A stretch of 36,968 bases of DNA from LH-M37 sp032251315 (GCA_032251315.1 JAVVEE010000019.1:1-36968), one strand, 5' to 3'. Positions 1 to 8,943 are shown, counted from the first letter of the stretch. Numbers and translations: made by a program. The notes: generated by a model not told the origin, from the letters alone.

Positions 1-360
1 CTGGGCAATGAACGCATAAATGGTCTTGGGGCAAACAGAAGAGGCTTCACCTTCCGTAATCAAGCGCCCCTGGATCTGCTCAGGACTCCACTCCAACGAC
101 AATTTCTCTCTGATGTGCTGCTGCATCGCACTGGTCATCTTTATCGCCTTAGGCTTCATCTGGTGACGTTCCTGTGCGAAGCCGTGAGCCTGTTGAGGGC
201 GATAACCCTTTTGGCCCTTGTTGCGACCAAGCTCCCGTTTGATGGTGCTTACATGACGGGATAGCATCTCGGCAATCTGTATATTGCTAAATCTTGCTTT
301 CTTGTAAGCATAAATCTGGTATCGTTCTTCCTGGGTCACGTGGGTATATGACTTTCTCAT
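1..360 (-). CDS. IS30-family transposase, N-terminal 120 codons (continues off the left edge)
   Basis: Reading the minus strand from the ATG at 358-360 gives 120 open codons without a stop to the window edge. The protein begins MRKSYTHVTQEERYQI and continues with a helix-turn-helix (residues about 22-45, containing MLSRHVSTIKREL). A segment with WSPEQIQGRL and PKTIYAFI follows. These are hallmark positions of IS30-type transposases (HTH_38 followed by the start of the DDE region). The catalytic DDE core lies outside the window, so whether the element is intact cannot be judged. It sits at the edge of the polysaccharide locus and may mark a rearrangement or transfer boundary. The family call rests on recognised motifs, not a database search. 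Confidence 0.85.
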   Translation of the reverse strand, partial: MRKSYTHVTQEERYQIYAYKKARFSNIQIAEMLSRHVSTIKRELGRNKGQKGYRPQQAHGFAQERHQMKPKAIKMTSAMQQHIREKLSLEWSPEQIQGRLITEGEASSVCPKTIYAFIAQ

Positions 361-444
361 AAGTTCTCTCACATTGTGTTTTAGTCGACCGGTGAGTGTA
401 CCCACTGGCCCACTTTTTACAACGTGGCGCACTTATGACTAAAA
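1..444 (-). mobile_element. 5' end of an IS30-family insertion sequence
   Basis: The transposase above implies an insertion sequence whose 5' side ends somewhere in 361-445. In that leader an 8-bp inverted pair is visible (TTTTAGTC at 379-386 and GACTAAAA at 437-444), and a GTAAAAAGTGGGCC-like stretch is readable on the minus strand near 407-420. The exact terminal inverted repeat cannot be fixed because the other end of the element is outside the window, so the right boundary given is approximate. Confidence 0.5.
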
Positions 445-587
445 TCCGCGTATTTTATAATGCTGCGCCTGCTAATTTATTTTTTTAATTTTCAGGGAAA
501 GGTGTGCCTGTATAAAAAAGGTTGCGCAGGGAACCGTCGTCACACAACCAGGTAAGCCAATATCACCTCGGGTTTGCCGGGCCCTAC
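445..587. other. Intergenic stretch between the IS element and the first glycosyltransferase
   Basis: This short, partly AT-rich stretch follows the stop codon of the minus-strand glycosyltransferase at 588. I see no open frame of note and no clear T-tailed hairpin. It probably represents the former downstream flank of the polysaccharide locus into which the insertion sequence landed. Confidence 0.4.
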
Positions 588-1703
588 TCAATCCGCCAGA
601 AGACGGTCGTAGATTTTCCGGTAGCGAGCAAACATGACGCTGCTGTCAAAGGTTGACTGCACATGCTGACGGGCACTTTCAGCCAGTCGAACTCTGAAAT
701 TATGATCTGCGGCCAGCAATTGTATGGCTGCGGCGACGGCCTCAGGATTGCCCACTTCCACCAGCCAGCCATTTTCCCTGTCAGAGACCAGTTCTTCATA
801 GCCGCCGCAACGTGTCGCCAGTAATGGCAGTCCGGCTGCCATCGCCTGAATCGCTGAGAGGGGCAGACCTTCAGAGATGGAAGTGGATAAAAACAGATCA
901 AGGCCGGCCAGGTATTCAGCAGGGTCATCCAGAAAACCCGCGAACTGCACGACTTGCTCAAGTCCCAAAGCCTTGCGCTGCTCAAGCAAGCGCTCATACA
1001 GTCCCGATTTATCCGCTTGCCCGGCGACAACAAATCGAAAACCGACGTCCCTGTCAAGAAGTGAGACTGCCCTGAGGAGGACGTCGTAACCCTTTGCGGG
1101 ACGAATGTTGCCCAGGCAACCAATGACAAAAACATTCTCGGGCCAGCCGAATTTGTGTTTGAGAATATCGACAGGGGGATGCTGAAACGCTACGGTATCA
1201 ATGCCGTTATAGATGACTTCGATTTTTTTTTGATTAAGATTCGTACGCCGCAGGATATCGTCCCGCAAGCCGCCGGATACAGCAATGATTCGGGCAGCTC
1301 CCGCATTAATTGCCGCCATTTTGATCGCTTTCAGGCGTTCCTTCGCGCCGATGTCAACCTCGCCGTGAAAGGTTGCGACCACCGGTATCCCGGTCAATTT
1401 TCCTGCCATGGCGCTGTACACGCTTGCGCCCAGCAGGTGAGACTGGATCAGGGCCACCTTTTCGTGGCGTATCAGCCTGACCAGATTCAGCAGATAGCGC
1501 CAGTTAAACGAACCCTTGGCGTCAAACAGGATGGGTTCGACGCCCCGACGGCGTAGCTCTTCATAAACCCAGCCCTTGCCACGGATAACCACCAGGTTGC
1601 GATACTCCGCAGGCAGGCAGGTCGCCAGATCGATGAAAACGGTTTCCGCCCCGCCGGGCCCTGTGGTATCAATAATGTGCAGAATCGTTTTCACTAAGTC
1701 CAT
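588..1703 (-). CDS. Glycosyltransferase family 4 (GT-B fold)
   Basis: This 371-aa cytoplasmic enzyme probably adds a sugar from an activated nucleotide donor to the growing lipid-linked repeat unit. The N-terminal domain begins with the typical ILHIIDTTGPGGAE glycine-rich loop (residues about 7-20) and has HLLGASVYSAMAG in the acceptor side. The C-terminal donor-binding domain contains IGCLGNIRPAKGYDVL (about 195-210) and the GT4 E-x7-E signature in SISEGLPLSAIQAMAAGLP (about 275-293). Length is normal for the family. The ATG at 1703 has a poor ribosome site; a GTG three codons downstream has GGA four bases ahead and would give the more usual MKTILHII start. It is divergent from the deacetylase gene across 110 bp. 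The donor and acceptor sugars cannot be told from sequence. Confidence 0.9.
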   Translation of the reverse strand: MDLVKTILHIIDTTGPGGAETVFIDLATCLPAEYRNLVVIRGKGWVYEELRRRGVEPILFDAKGSFNWRYLLNLVRLIRHEKVALIQSHLLGASVYSAMAGKLTGIPVVATFHGEVDIGAKERLKAIKMAAINAGAARIIAVSGGLRDDILRRTNLNQKKIEVIYNGIDTVAFQHPPVDILKHKFGWPENVFVIGCLGNIRPAKGYDVLLRAVSLLDRDVGFRFVVAGQADKSGLYERLLEQRKALGLEQVVQFAGFLDDPAEYLAGLDLFLSTSISEGLPLSAIQAMAAGLPLLATRCGGYEELVSDRENGWLVEVGNPEAVAAAIQLLAADHNFRVRLAESARQHVQSTFDSSVMFARYRKIYDRLLAD

Positions 1704-1813
1704 ACCTGTATGATTATCGGTTTTTCTAATGCCTAAACCTGAACTATTATATTATCGTTGAGATATATCTTTAGAAACAGACAACTTTCACCTGTTTAAT
1801 CACAGCACAACCC

Positions 1814-2845
1814 ATGGTCTCCTTCATGCTAAAGCAGAAGCTCAAACAAAGCATACAATATTTCGCTGCCCGATTCGGTGCCCATACACGTTCACATGTC
1901 GAGCCCCAGCTGCTGATACTGATGTATCACCGCGTCCTGCCCGAGACGGATGCACGACTCGATCTCGAGGAACCGGGCATGACGGTATCCCCGGAAACTT
2001 TCAGGATGAACTTGAAACTGCTGGCAAATTATTTTGAATTTGTCAGCCTTGCCGACTGGCTGGAGAAAAAAAACAGCGGCCTTCCCCTGCCCGAAAAAGC
2101 CTGTGCCATCACGTTTGACGACGGCTGGGCGGACAATTATGAATTTGCTTTCCCCATTCTTCACGAAGAGAATATTCCGGCCACCATATTCACCGTCTCC
2201 AGCATGATCGGTACGCAAAAAATGTTTTGGCCCGAGCGCCTCGCGCGGATTTTGACGATCATCGCCGCCAGGCACCCACCCCCATGGCAATCCCCCTGCC
2301 TGGAATGGTTGCGCTCCGCCAGAACCGATTTCACTTTTAACAGCATCGCCCCCAGCAGAGAACAAATCAGTCAAATAATCGCTCATGCAAAACAATATAC
2401 CGATCAGGTAAATAATGTGCGCATGGATCTCATTGCAGGCACCCTGAATCTGAATATTCAGCCACAGCAGGCTTCACTGCTCAACTGGGCGCAAATCCAG
2501 GAATTAATCGACAGTGGCAGCATTGATACAGGCAGCCATACCTGCAACCATATCCGCCTCAACTCACAGACCCCCAACCATATTTGCATAAGTGAGATTC
2601 TGCACAGCAAACAGCAAATCGAGGCTCACATAAAACAGCCCGTTAAAACATTTTGCTTTCCCAACGGTGATCACTCCAGCTTTGCTCTGGCGCTGGTCAG
2701 GCAAACCTATACCGGCGCGGTAACCACACAACACGGCTGGAACTCCGCCAGTAGCGACTCTTACCTGCTGCGCCGTATCGGCATTCATGAAGACATCGCC
2801 AGTGACCGCACTGCATTTCTGGCTCGCATCTCCGGCTGGCTTTGA
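1814..2845 (+). CDS. Polysaccharide deacetylase (NodB/CE4 family)
   Basis: This 343-aa protein of the carbohydrate esterase 4 family would remove N-acetyl or O-acetyl groups from a polysaccharide or lipid-linked sugar. The NodB metal-site motif 1 is present as TFDDGW (D102, D103), and motif 2 as SHTCNH (H242, H246), giving the Asp-His-His metal triad. There is an unusually long insertion (about residues 135-225) between the two motifs, as in the larger deacetylases of EPS and exosortase loci. MYHRVLP (residues 37-43) is the common lead-in of such proteins. No convincing signal peptide is seen, so it may act in the cytoplasm or at the inner membrane. It is convergent with the flippase gene. 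A second in-frame ATG at residue 5 is an alternative start. Confidence 0.88.
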   Translation: MVSFMLKQKLKQSIQYFAARFGAHTRSHVEPQLLILMYHRVLPETDARLDLEEPGMTVSPETFRMNLKLLANYFEFVSLADWLEKKNSGLPLPEKACAITFDDGWADNYEFAFPILHEENIPATIFTVSSMIGTQKMFWPERLARILTIIAARHPPPWQSPCLEWLRSARTDFTFNSIAPSREQISQIIAHAKQYTDQVNNVRMDLIAGTLNLNIQPQQASLLNWAQIQELIDSGSIDTGSHTCNHIRLNSQTPNHICISEILHSKQQIEAHIKQPVKTFCFPNGDHSSFALALVRQTYTGAVTTQHGWNSASSDSYLLRRIGIHEDIASDRTAFLARISGWL

Positions 2846-2892
2846 TACGCTTCAAACAGGCAGGAAATTCAGATACTGCGATTTTAGTGCGA

Positions 2893-4428
2893 TCAATGCT
2901 TAAAGCCACTTAATAAAACCCATGCTTGTCTGTAGTTTTGGCTTATATATCCATTTAGAAATAATTTTGTCTGGAAACTTACAATAAATCTGAATGAAAA
3001 TAACGAATATACAACAAAAACAAAAAATGACTTTATAAGTAGTTCAATATACGTAGTTGAAGGGTAATATTTATTCATCAGGCCGGCCATAAGGAATACA
3101 AGAAAAGACAACGACATAAATTTAAACAGAGAAAGATAATACCTTTTAACTGAAACTCCAATTATTTTGCAGGCATAAGGTGGCAGGAAAATTAAATACA
3201 CAATGATGGCAGGTATTGCCGTGCCGAGAGCAACCCCGGTTATACCCAGATATGGCGCCAGAGCGATACTTATAATCAAATTCACAAGCGTTTCCACGCC
3301 GACCAGAGCTGCAAGATATTTGTGTCTAGCCGTGGCAAAAAGCGATATTACTACAGGAGTCTGCGACTTTACTATAATCTCCGTCGTGCATAAAATTGCT
3401 AATGCAGGATACGTGTCCAGATATTCGCTCCCCATCCAAAGCTGAATAAAATCATAACCGAATACAATCAGACCACCACCAAGAAGTATTGACAGGTAGG
3501 CTGAAATATCTGACATAGCTGAGAATGTAGTACGCATCTCACCCCACTGTTCAAGTTTGTGATATCTGTTAAATACTGGTGTAAGAACACCCAATATGCT
3601 GTCGCTGAAGCTTGTAAGGTAAGATACTAACGTATGAGCAATCGTATAGTGCGTGACAGCTCCAACACTAATTAGCGAAGCTATAATAATGTCATCAATA
3701 GAAAGCTTTACTCTATCTCCAGACTCAATAAAAAAAACGTACTTTCCATAATTGATATAGACCAGAAGCTTGCTTCGGCTAAATAATTTAATATCTACTT
3801 TAAGTCCGGGTTGAATCTTAAATGCCTTATAGGCAATCAGCACTGAGCCGAACAAATCAGTAACAAACAATATTATCGCCATGGCAATAAGATCATAACC
3901 ATTTTCAATAAATACAATTATGAGAAATGTTCTAGCTAGCAGCATAAACAGCTGCGTATAACTGATAGAGGTATAGTTATAATGAGCAACTAGTACGCCG
4001 TAAAAGGGAAAAAGCGTTATCTGAAAGGCGGCCTTAAACCCCATGATAAGAATTAATAATCCAAATAACTCCTGATGCAGGGAGTCTTCCATAAAGAAGG
4101 GTGAAATCCAGAAAATAACAAAACTTATTATTATTGCCAGTATTGAGAACCCAGCTGTCAGTGTAATTGATGTGGATAATGTGGCATTAACTTCCTCAGT
4201 ATCTTCGCCATGAATAGCCTGTATCAAATACCTCTGCATGGCAAAGGAAAGGCCAAAATCAATTAAGCTATAAAATGCCACCACAGAGCTTGCAAGTATC
4301 CATAGTCCGTAATACTCATTGCCAAGGTTATGCACCAGGAATGGCATCATATAAAAGCCGATGAGGATGCCTGAAATCAGCAAAATAACCCTGGAAGCTG
4401 AACCGTACATTAGTTTTCTTGAAAGCAT
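2893..4428 (-). CDS. Wzx-type oligosaccharide flippase (MATE/PST family membrane protein)
   Basis: This 511-aa polytopic inner-membrane protein is predicted to flip undecaprenyl-linked repeat units to the periplasm. The hydrophobic profile suggests about 12-14 membrane helices along the full length. The N-terminus has YGSASRVILLISGILIGFY followed by LGNEYYGLWILASS, typical of the polysaccharide transporter (PST/RfbX) branch. Length fits the family. The coding sequence is visibly richer in A and T than the neighbouring glycosyltransferase and carbamoyltransferase genes, which is common for O-antigen flippases and suggests separate ancestry. The decayed polymerase remnant lies directly upstream on the same strand, so a flippase-polymerase pair was probably once present. 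Substrate specificity is not readable. Confidence 0.88.
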   Translation of the reverse strand: MLSRKLMYGSASRVILLISGILIGFYMMPFLVHNLGNEYYGLWILASSVVAFYSLIDFGLSFAMQRYLIQAIHGEDTEEVNATLSTSITLTAGFSILAIIISFVIFWISPFFMEDSLHQELFGLLILIMGFKAAFQITLFPFYGVLVAHYNYTSISYTQLFMLLARTFLIIVFIENGYDLIAMAIILFVTDLFGSVLIAYKAFKIQPGLKVDIKLFSRSKLLVYINYGKYVFFIESGDRVKLSIDDIIIASLISVGAVTHYTIAHTLVSYLTSFSDSILGVLTPVFNRYHKLEQWGEMRTTFSAMSDISAYLSILLGGGLIVFGYDFIQLWMGSEYLDTYPALAILCTTEIIVKSQTPVVISLFATARHKYLAALVGVETLVNLIISIALAPYLGITGVALGTAIPAIIVYLIFLPPYACKIIGVSVKRYYLSLFKFMSLSFLVFLMAGLMNKYYPSTTYIELLIKSFFVFVVYSLFSFRFIVSFQTKLFLNGYISQNYRQAWVLLSGFKH

Positions 4429-4536
4429 ATCAATAATGAATCTACAGGTTACTTAAGGAAAAGTGTTGTAAGAGAATCACACAATGCATGATGCCACCTT
4501 GATGCTAATACAGCCACGGGAGGTAGGTAAATCGCA

Positions 4537-4790
4537 TTGACTTTTACTTGCACTACCCAGTCCTGCCACCAGATACCCTAACAGAGCAATATTCATTTTT
4601 TTGGCTATATTGGACAAAAACATTATTATTGGCCTCGGCTGTTCTTATAATACGCAGGTTATCGACATAACAGCCCGCAATCAGCAGACCAAATTCGATC
4701 AGACCGATAAAGCCCGTATCCGTGTCTACCTGAATAAATATATTGTGTGGCTGTTCCGCCCTGCCTCGCCACTTCTGACGCAACAGGCCT
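4537..4790 (-). pseudogene. Remnant of an O-antigen polymerase/ligase (Wzy/WaaL family), truncated and frameshifted
   Basis: The gap between the flippase and the GNAT gene has no intact gene. One minus-strand frame reads PHNIFIQVDTDTGFIGLIEF (about 4690-4750), which closely matches the conserved Pro-His-Asn...Gly-x-x-Gly-Leu loop near the C-terminus of the Wzy_C/O-antigen ligase family. About 100 bases further on, a different minus-strand frame reads MNIALLGYLVAGLGSASKSQ (about 4537-4596), resembling the following membrane helix of the same proteins. The two frames differ by one register, so at least one indel separates them. The N-terminal three quarters of such a protein (about 400 aa, ten or more helices) is absent: the GNAT gene ends only about 70 bp upstream. 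It is inferred to be a deletion relic; the motif match is by eye. Confidence 0.6.
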
Positions 4791-4818
4791 GAGCAGCTTC
4801 TGCCTGCATCAGTTGCGC

Positions 4819-5967
4819 CTAACTGTAAGGCCATTTATTTGTGACCGCTCTTTTCAGCCATACCGCGGTATTTTCGATACGCATTTTAAGGTTTCTTTTC
4901 TGCACCCGGTACCAGCTAAATTGCCGGTGCGCATTCGATAGACTGCATTTGTATTGCGACTCGCCCGCCAGATATTCATAGCGCTGCATCGCACCTTTGA
5001 TGTAATCGTTTGTCACCATAAAGTGCGCGACAATGCCCGGCCTGTCATTTTTATCCGCAGAGTAATTAAAGCCGCTCTGAATGGAATAGGCGGCCTTTCC
5101 ATCAATCAAATTATAGAGATAGCCTAAAACATGACTACCATATGAAATTCGAATTAACTGCACCCTGTCCGGGTAGTCGGTAATTAACCGGCGGTGAAAA
5201 TCCACCCAGTTCTGACTGGCGTAGGCACCGGCCCTGCCTCTGCTGGTCCAGACGCGCTGATGCAGCTCGCCCAGCTGGTGAAAAAATTCAAGGTACTCCT
5301 CGCTGCCGCTGGCAAACTCCAGCACCGGCTCACCAAACTGGCTGAAATATTTTATTGAGCGCCTTATTTGCTCACGCCGGCTCTTCGATAGCGCGGCCAG
5401 GTAGCTGCCGGGATCACCGTCGTAACCATTCAGGTCCGTGTAATAAGCTTTTGAGGTTTCGTCCTCAATAAAGTGCAGGTCGAAACCGCTACAGTATTTT
5501 TTCAGGTGATGAAACGCCTCAGCCTCGGCGGCATTAATGCGAAGCTCGTCGAACTTGAGGCCGGCGCAGCCGAGGAATTCGATGAACGCATAGTGCACAT
5601 CATCGCGATAATCCGGGTCGTGCAGAATGCCGTTATATTCAATAATGAATTTATTGTCTTTTACCTCAGACTCATTCAGCGACAGCTGCTCAATCTGAAA
5701 AAAATTTCTGCGCCTTATCGTGGCGCGGGTCATAAAACAGAGACCGACCAGTTTATTTTGCCTGGTGTAAAACTGGAGAATGTAGATCTCTGCCTTATCA
5801 CCGAGCGTCTGCAACCAGGCGGCCAGCCACGGCCTCGTCGTAAAAATGCTGCGACTGAATTTTTCCAGCATCGCTACCTGCACCAGCGCAGCCGCAGCAT
5901 CGTCAACCGACTGCAGCGAGACCGTCAGTGTGGAATCGTAGCTGATCGAGGTAGTCATTGGATGCAA
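4819..5967 (-). CDS. CelD/BcsL-like GNAT acyltransferase (FemAB-like), copy 1
   Basis: This 382-aa soluble protein has the layout of the CelD/BcsL acyltransferases (Acetyltransf_6, related to FemAB) found in many EPS loci. The N-terminal half contains FTTRPWLAAWLQTLGD (about 40-55), the usual opening of this family. The centre has the basic SKSRREQIRRSIKYF segment (about 190-204). The C-terminal GNAT half has IRISYGSHVLGYLYNLIDG and YSADKNDRPGIVAHFM. It would transfer an acyl or aminoacyl group to a sugar or lipid-linked intermediate; the exact substrate is unknown. Two ATGs (residues 1 and 4) are possible starts. It lies downstream of the carbamoyltransferase on the same strand with a 26-bp gap, so co-transcription is likely. 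A second gene of the same type lies just upstream of the carbamoyltransferase. Confidence 0.75.
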   Translation of the reverse strand: MHPMTTSISYDSTLTVSLQSVDDAAAALVQVAMLEKFSRSIFTTRPWLAAWLQTLGDKAEIYILQFYTRQNKLVGLCFMTRATIRRRNFFQIEQLSLNESEVKDNKFIIEYNGILHDPDYRDDVHYAFIEFLGCAGLKFDELRINAAEAEAFHHLKKYCSGFDLHFIEDETSKAYYTDLNGYDGDPGSYLAALSKSRREQIRRSIKYFSQFGEPVLEFASGSEEYLEFFHQLGELHQRVWTSRGRAGAYASQNWVDFHRRLITDYPDRVQLIRISYGSHVLGYLYNLIDGKAAYSIQSGFNYSADKNDRPGIVAHFMVTNDYIKGAMQRYEYLAGESQYKCSLSNAHRQFSWYRVQKRNLKMRIENTAVWLKRAVTNKWPYS

Positions 5968-5993
5968 GCGTGATGCGGCGCCATATCCATGGC

Positions 5994-7682
5994 CTATTTT
6001 CTGATGACGTAATTGCCCAGCACGAGAATGTCCAGCCCGGTCGAGAAAAAACAGCGGATGGCGTGATGCGGGGACTCCACAATCGGTTCGCCCATGATAT
6101 TAAAACTGGTATTGAGCAGCACCGGTGCGCCGCTCAGCTCACCAAAACGGCTGAGCAGTTCATGGTAGCGCGGGTTCGTTGTTTTCTGCACGGTTTGCAG
6201 GCGGGCGCTGCCATCAACATGGGTAATGGCTGGCAGCTTCGCTCTCGCCTCCGGCCGCACGAAGCAGACTTTCAGCATGAAGGGGTCTTCAACTTCGGTC
6301 TCAAAAAACTGGGCGGCGGCCTCGACCGTGCATGATGGCGCAAAGGGGCGGTAGGCCTCGCGGTGTTTGACTTCGGCGTTGATTTTGTCCTTCATCGCCG
6401 GTGCGGTTGGATCGGCCAGTATGCTGCGATTGCCCAGTGACCGCGGCCCGATTTCCATATTGCCCTGAAACCAGCCGAGGATATTGCCGGCATGCAGCAG
6501 CCTCGCAGCCTCGCTGCAAATGTCTTCGTGGTGCTCCGCGTTCAGCTTGCACTCGCTGATGGTCTTTAATATTTCAGCATTGCTATAGCTGTTGCCGACG
6601 TACGGATTCAAATGCACAAAGTTGCGCGGCTGTTTGAGGATTTTGTTGTAGACATAGTAGGAGGCGCCGATACCGGTGCCGTTGTCACCGGCGGCGGGCA
6701 TGACATAAACATCCTTGAATTTGCCTTCGCGCACGACGCGCCCGTTGGCCACGCTATTGCGCGCCACGCCACCGGCCATGACCAGATAGTCCGCACCGCT
6801 TCTGTCGTGGAGCACATTGCTCAGTTCCAGAATGCGCTCTTCCAGAACCCGTTGCGCGGCGGCGGCGACGTTGAGATGGTTGTCTTTAAACTCGCCATTT
6901 TTGTCTCTGGGCTGACCGAAGGTATCAATAAATTTTTGTGAGTAGCGCTGACCACCCCAGAATTGATAACTGAAATAGGACAGATCGATTTTTATTTCGC
7001 CGTCATTATCGATGGCAATCAGCTGGCTCATTTTGTCATAAAAAGGTTGCGGGTCTCCCATCGGCGCCAGCCCCATTGTTTTGCCTTCATCATAATTAGG
7101 CTTAAAACCGCAGAACTGTGTGATCGCCTCATAAAATGAACCCAGCGAGTTCGGGAAATAGCTTTGCCTGTATTCGGTGATGTGGGTGCCATCACCGTAG
7201 CCCATGTAGGAGGTTGCCCATTCGCCGGCGCCATCGATGCCGAGCAGGGCCGCTTTTTCATACGGGGAAACCAGAAAGCTGCCGACAGCATGACAGACAT
7301 GATGGGGGATAAAATGCACCTGCGGTTTTTTCGCAACATCAGCAAAGGTGTGGTTGAACCACCGCCTGAAGGCAAGCTGTTTTCTTCTGCCCGCAATCAG
7401 TTCGTGCTTGATAAAGGGCCGGGCGTTGGAAAAGTTTTTCAGGCCATAAAGCAGGCGCGCAGCTGTATTCAACGAGGGCTTGATGGAGAGCGCGATATGG
7501 TCAATGTCTTTCGGCGTCAGCCCGGCAACTTCCATTGCTCTGGCGGCAGACCGAATCGGAAAGCACCAGGTATGTTTGTCACGACTAAGCCTTTCCTCTT
7601 CAATGGCGACGATCAGTTGGCCATCGCTGACGATGGAGGCGGCTGTATCGTGGTAATAATAATTCAATCCCAGAATATTCAT
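5994..7682 (-). CDS. O-carbamoyltransferase (NodU/CmcH family)
   Basis: This 562-aa enzyme would transfer the carbamoyl group of carbamoyl phosphate, through carbamoyl-adenylate, to a sugar hydroxyl, decorating the polysaccharide. The Kae1-like N-terminal domain starts MNILGLNYYYHDTAASI and has the metal-binding HHVCH motif (H127, H131). It continues with GIDGAGEW, MAGGVARNSVANG and the phosphate-loop region GDNGTGIGAS. The C-terminal carbamoyltransferase domain has IGPRSLGNRSILADP and VLLNTSFNIMGEPIV. All main motifs are present and the length is normal. The start codon overlaps the stop of the upstream GNAT gene (ATGA), so the two are translationally coupled. The biological acceptor is not known, but the context points to a surface glycan. 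Confidence 0.93.
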   Translation of the reverse strand: MNILGLNYYYHDTAASIVSDGQLIVAIEEERLSRDKHTWCFPIRSAARAMEVAGLTPKDIDHIALSIKPSLNTAARLLYGLKNFSNARPFIKHELIAGRRKQLAFRRWFNHTFADVAKKPQVHFIPHHVCHAVGSFLVSPYEKAALLGIDGAGEWATSYMGYGDGTHITEYRQSYFPNSLGSFYEAITQFCGFKPNYDEGKTMGLAPMGDPQPFYDKMSQLIAIDNDGEIKIDLSYFSYQFWGGQRYSQKFIDTFGQPRDKNGEFKDNHLNVAAAAQRVLEERILELSNVLHDRSGADYLVMAGGVARNSVANGRVVREGKFKDVYVMPAAGDNGTGIGASYYVYNKILKQPRNFVHLNPYVGNSYSNAEILKTISECKLNAEHHEDICSEAARLLHAGNILGWFQGNMEIGPRSLGNRSILADPTAPAMKDKINAEVKHREAYRPFAPSCTVEAAAQFFETEVEDPFMLKVCFVRPEARAKLPAITHVDGSARLQTVQKTTNPRYHELLSRFGELSGAPVLLNTSFNIMGEPIVESPHHAIRCFFSTGLDILVLGNYVIRK

Positions 7683-8881
7683 GGCCGACGCTCTCTACTG
7701 ACAAGTTTGCGCTTGATCCGCCGCAATGCTGATTTCATTTTTTCTACCGGCCAGAAAAACAGACCTCTGGCAGTGGCGTTGTAAATATAGTGGTTATAAA
7801 CCCTGTCAACGTGCGGTGCCCAGTCATCATTCCATTTCGCGCCGGTGACGAAGCTGATGCGTCGGATCTGAGCGTCACCGGAAAAAAGATTTATTGTCTC
7901 CTCCAGCAGTAGCCCACCCGGACTCATGGCATGGTATTTCGCATCATAGCCAATCTTAAGCAGATTGAAGGTGTCGCCGCTAATCAGGGCCAGCTGGGCG
8001 GCGACTGGCGTGTCGTCGAGGTTCAGTGTATGAATCACACAGCGGCCTGTTGTGGCATACTCATCCAGAAGCGCCCGATAAAAACTGCATTGCTCTGCAT
8101 CGCATCGCAATGCCGTGCCTTCCCGGCCTTTCCAGTTGGCGGCCTCGACCTCAAGAAATTGCTCGAACGCGACGACAAGCTCGTCTGCTGAAGAGCAGTA
8201 CGAGGTGGTGACCGTGCCCATCTTTTCTAATTTCCTGCGCCTGCGTCGATTGTTACTTTTTAATTTCCTAGGTATATCGACCACCGACGATTCATAACTC
8301 GAAGCACAGTTCAGGTACTTGCTGTCGTGGTGATAAACGCTAATGCAGCGCGAAAGCGGATAATGATTTATTACTTCGGCAATGGTGGACGTATCCAACA
8401 CATTCTCAAGCTCCAGCAGATCCCAGGGATAAGTTTTCGCCTGACTGTTCAACTTGGCCATTAATAACTGCAAGTAATTGTGCGCATCGAAAGGCGCCGC
8501 AATGATGAAATCATTAATGCCCATATCGTTTGGCCAGAAAATTCGCCAGGTTCTGAGTGGCATGCCGAAACGGCGGGTCACTGTGTACTGCATGGGAAAT
8601 ATCGCTATCACCTGATCTTCATAACTGAGCGAAAAAATGTGGCAGGACTGCGCAACATAGTGACGACTGCTCAGTTGCGCCCTGAACCAGTTGATATCAT
8701 GAATGAAAACAGGGCGGGCAATGCGGCGCGCCAGTTCGGCCCACTGCGCTGCAAGTTCGCCTGATATCGTGCCGCCAGCTTCATGGATTATCTTGTATCC
8801 TGAATCCTGCATGATAGAGGCGGCCGTCAGGCTACGAACATGATAATCCGTAGTATCAACGCGGGGGTTTGTCGTCAACAT
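7679..8881 (-). CDS. CelD/BcsL-like GNAT acyltransferase (FemAB-like), copy 2
   Basis: This 400-aa protein has the same general plan as the 4819-5967 gene. An N-terminal domain contains FIHDINWFRAQL (about 58-69) and the LRTWRIFWPNDMG segment. A very basic stretch, SNNRRRRRKLEKMG (about 208-221), is the counterpart of the SKSRREQ segment in copy 1. The C-terminal GNAT half has DTPVAAQLALISGDTFNLLKIGYDAKY and MSPGGLLLEETI, typical of Acetyltransf_6 proteins. The two proteins are diverged, so they are probably not a recent tandem duplication. It is the first gene of the minus-strand GNAT-NodU-GNAT group, with its promoter in the 62-bp gap shared with the divergent GT4 gene. Function is inferred as acylation of a glycan or lipid-linked intermediate. 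Confidence 0.75.
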   Translation of the reverse strand: MLTTNPRVDTTDYHVRSLTAASIMQDSGYKIIHEAGGTISGELAAQWAELARRIARPVFIHDINWFRAQLSSRHYVAQSCHIFSLSYEDQVIAIFPMQYTVTRRFGMPLRTWRIFWPNDMGINDFIIAAPFDAHNYLQLLMAKLNSQAKTYPWDLLELENVLDTSTIAEVINHYPLSRCISVYHHDSKYLNCASSYESSVVDIPRKLKSNNRRRRRKLEKMGTVTTSYCSSADELVVAFEQFLEVEAANWKGREGTALRCDAEQCSFYRALLDEYATTGRCVIHTLNLDDTPVAAQLALISGDTFNLLKIGYDAKYHAMSPGGLLLEETINLFSGDAQIRRISFVTGAKWNDDWAPHVDRVYNHYIYNATARGLFFWPVEKMKSALRRIKRKLVSRERRP

Positions 8882-8943
8882 CAGATATGATTGCTCTTCA
8901 TTAATTATGCGTACAAATAAAAAGGCCCAATATAATTCTGGTT
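8882..8943. promoter_or_regulatory. Divergent promoter region between the GNAT and GT4 genes
   Basis: Only 62 AT-rich bases separate the two divergent starts, so promoters for both transcription units must lie here or inside the coding ends. I could not assign convincing -35/-10 pairs. Confidence 0.4.

Noticed and set aside
4601..4792. 63-aa plus-strand frame in the gap after the flippase
   Set aside because: The minus strand of the same DNA matches an O-antigen polymerase fragment better, and the plus frame has no ribosome site.
7164..7784. 206-aa plus-strand frame opposite the carbamoyltransferase
   Set aside because: It is antisense to a clear NodU-family gene and shows no family pattern.
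1814..8881. Exosortase (XrtA/PEP-CTERM) type EPS locus
   Set aside because: A deacetylase and FemAB-like proteins recall such loci, but no exosortase gene or PEP-CTERM tail was found in the window.
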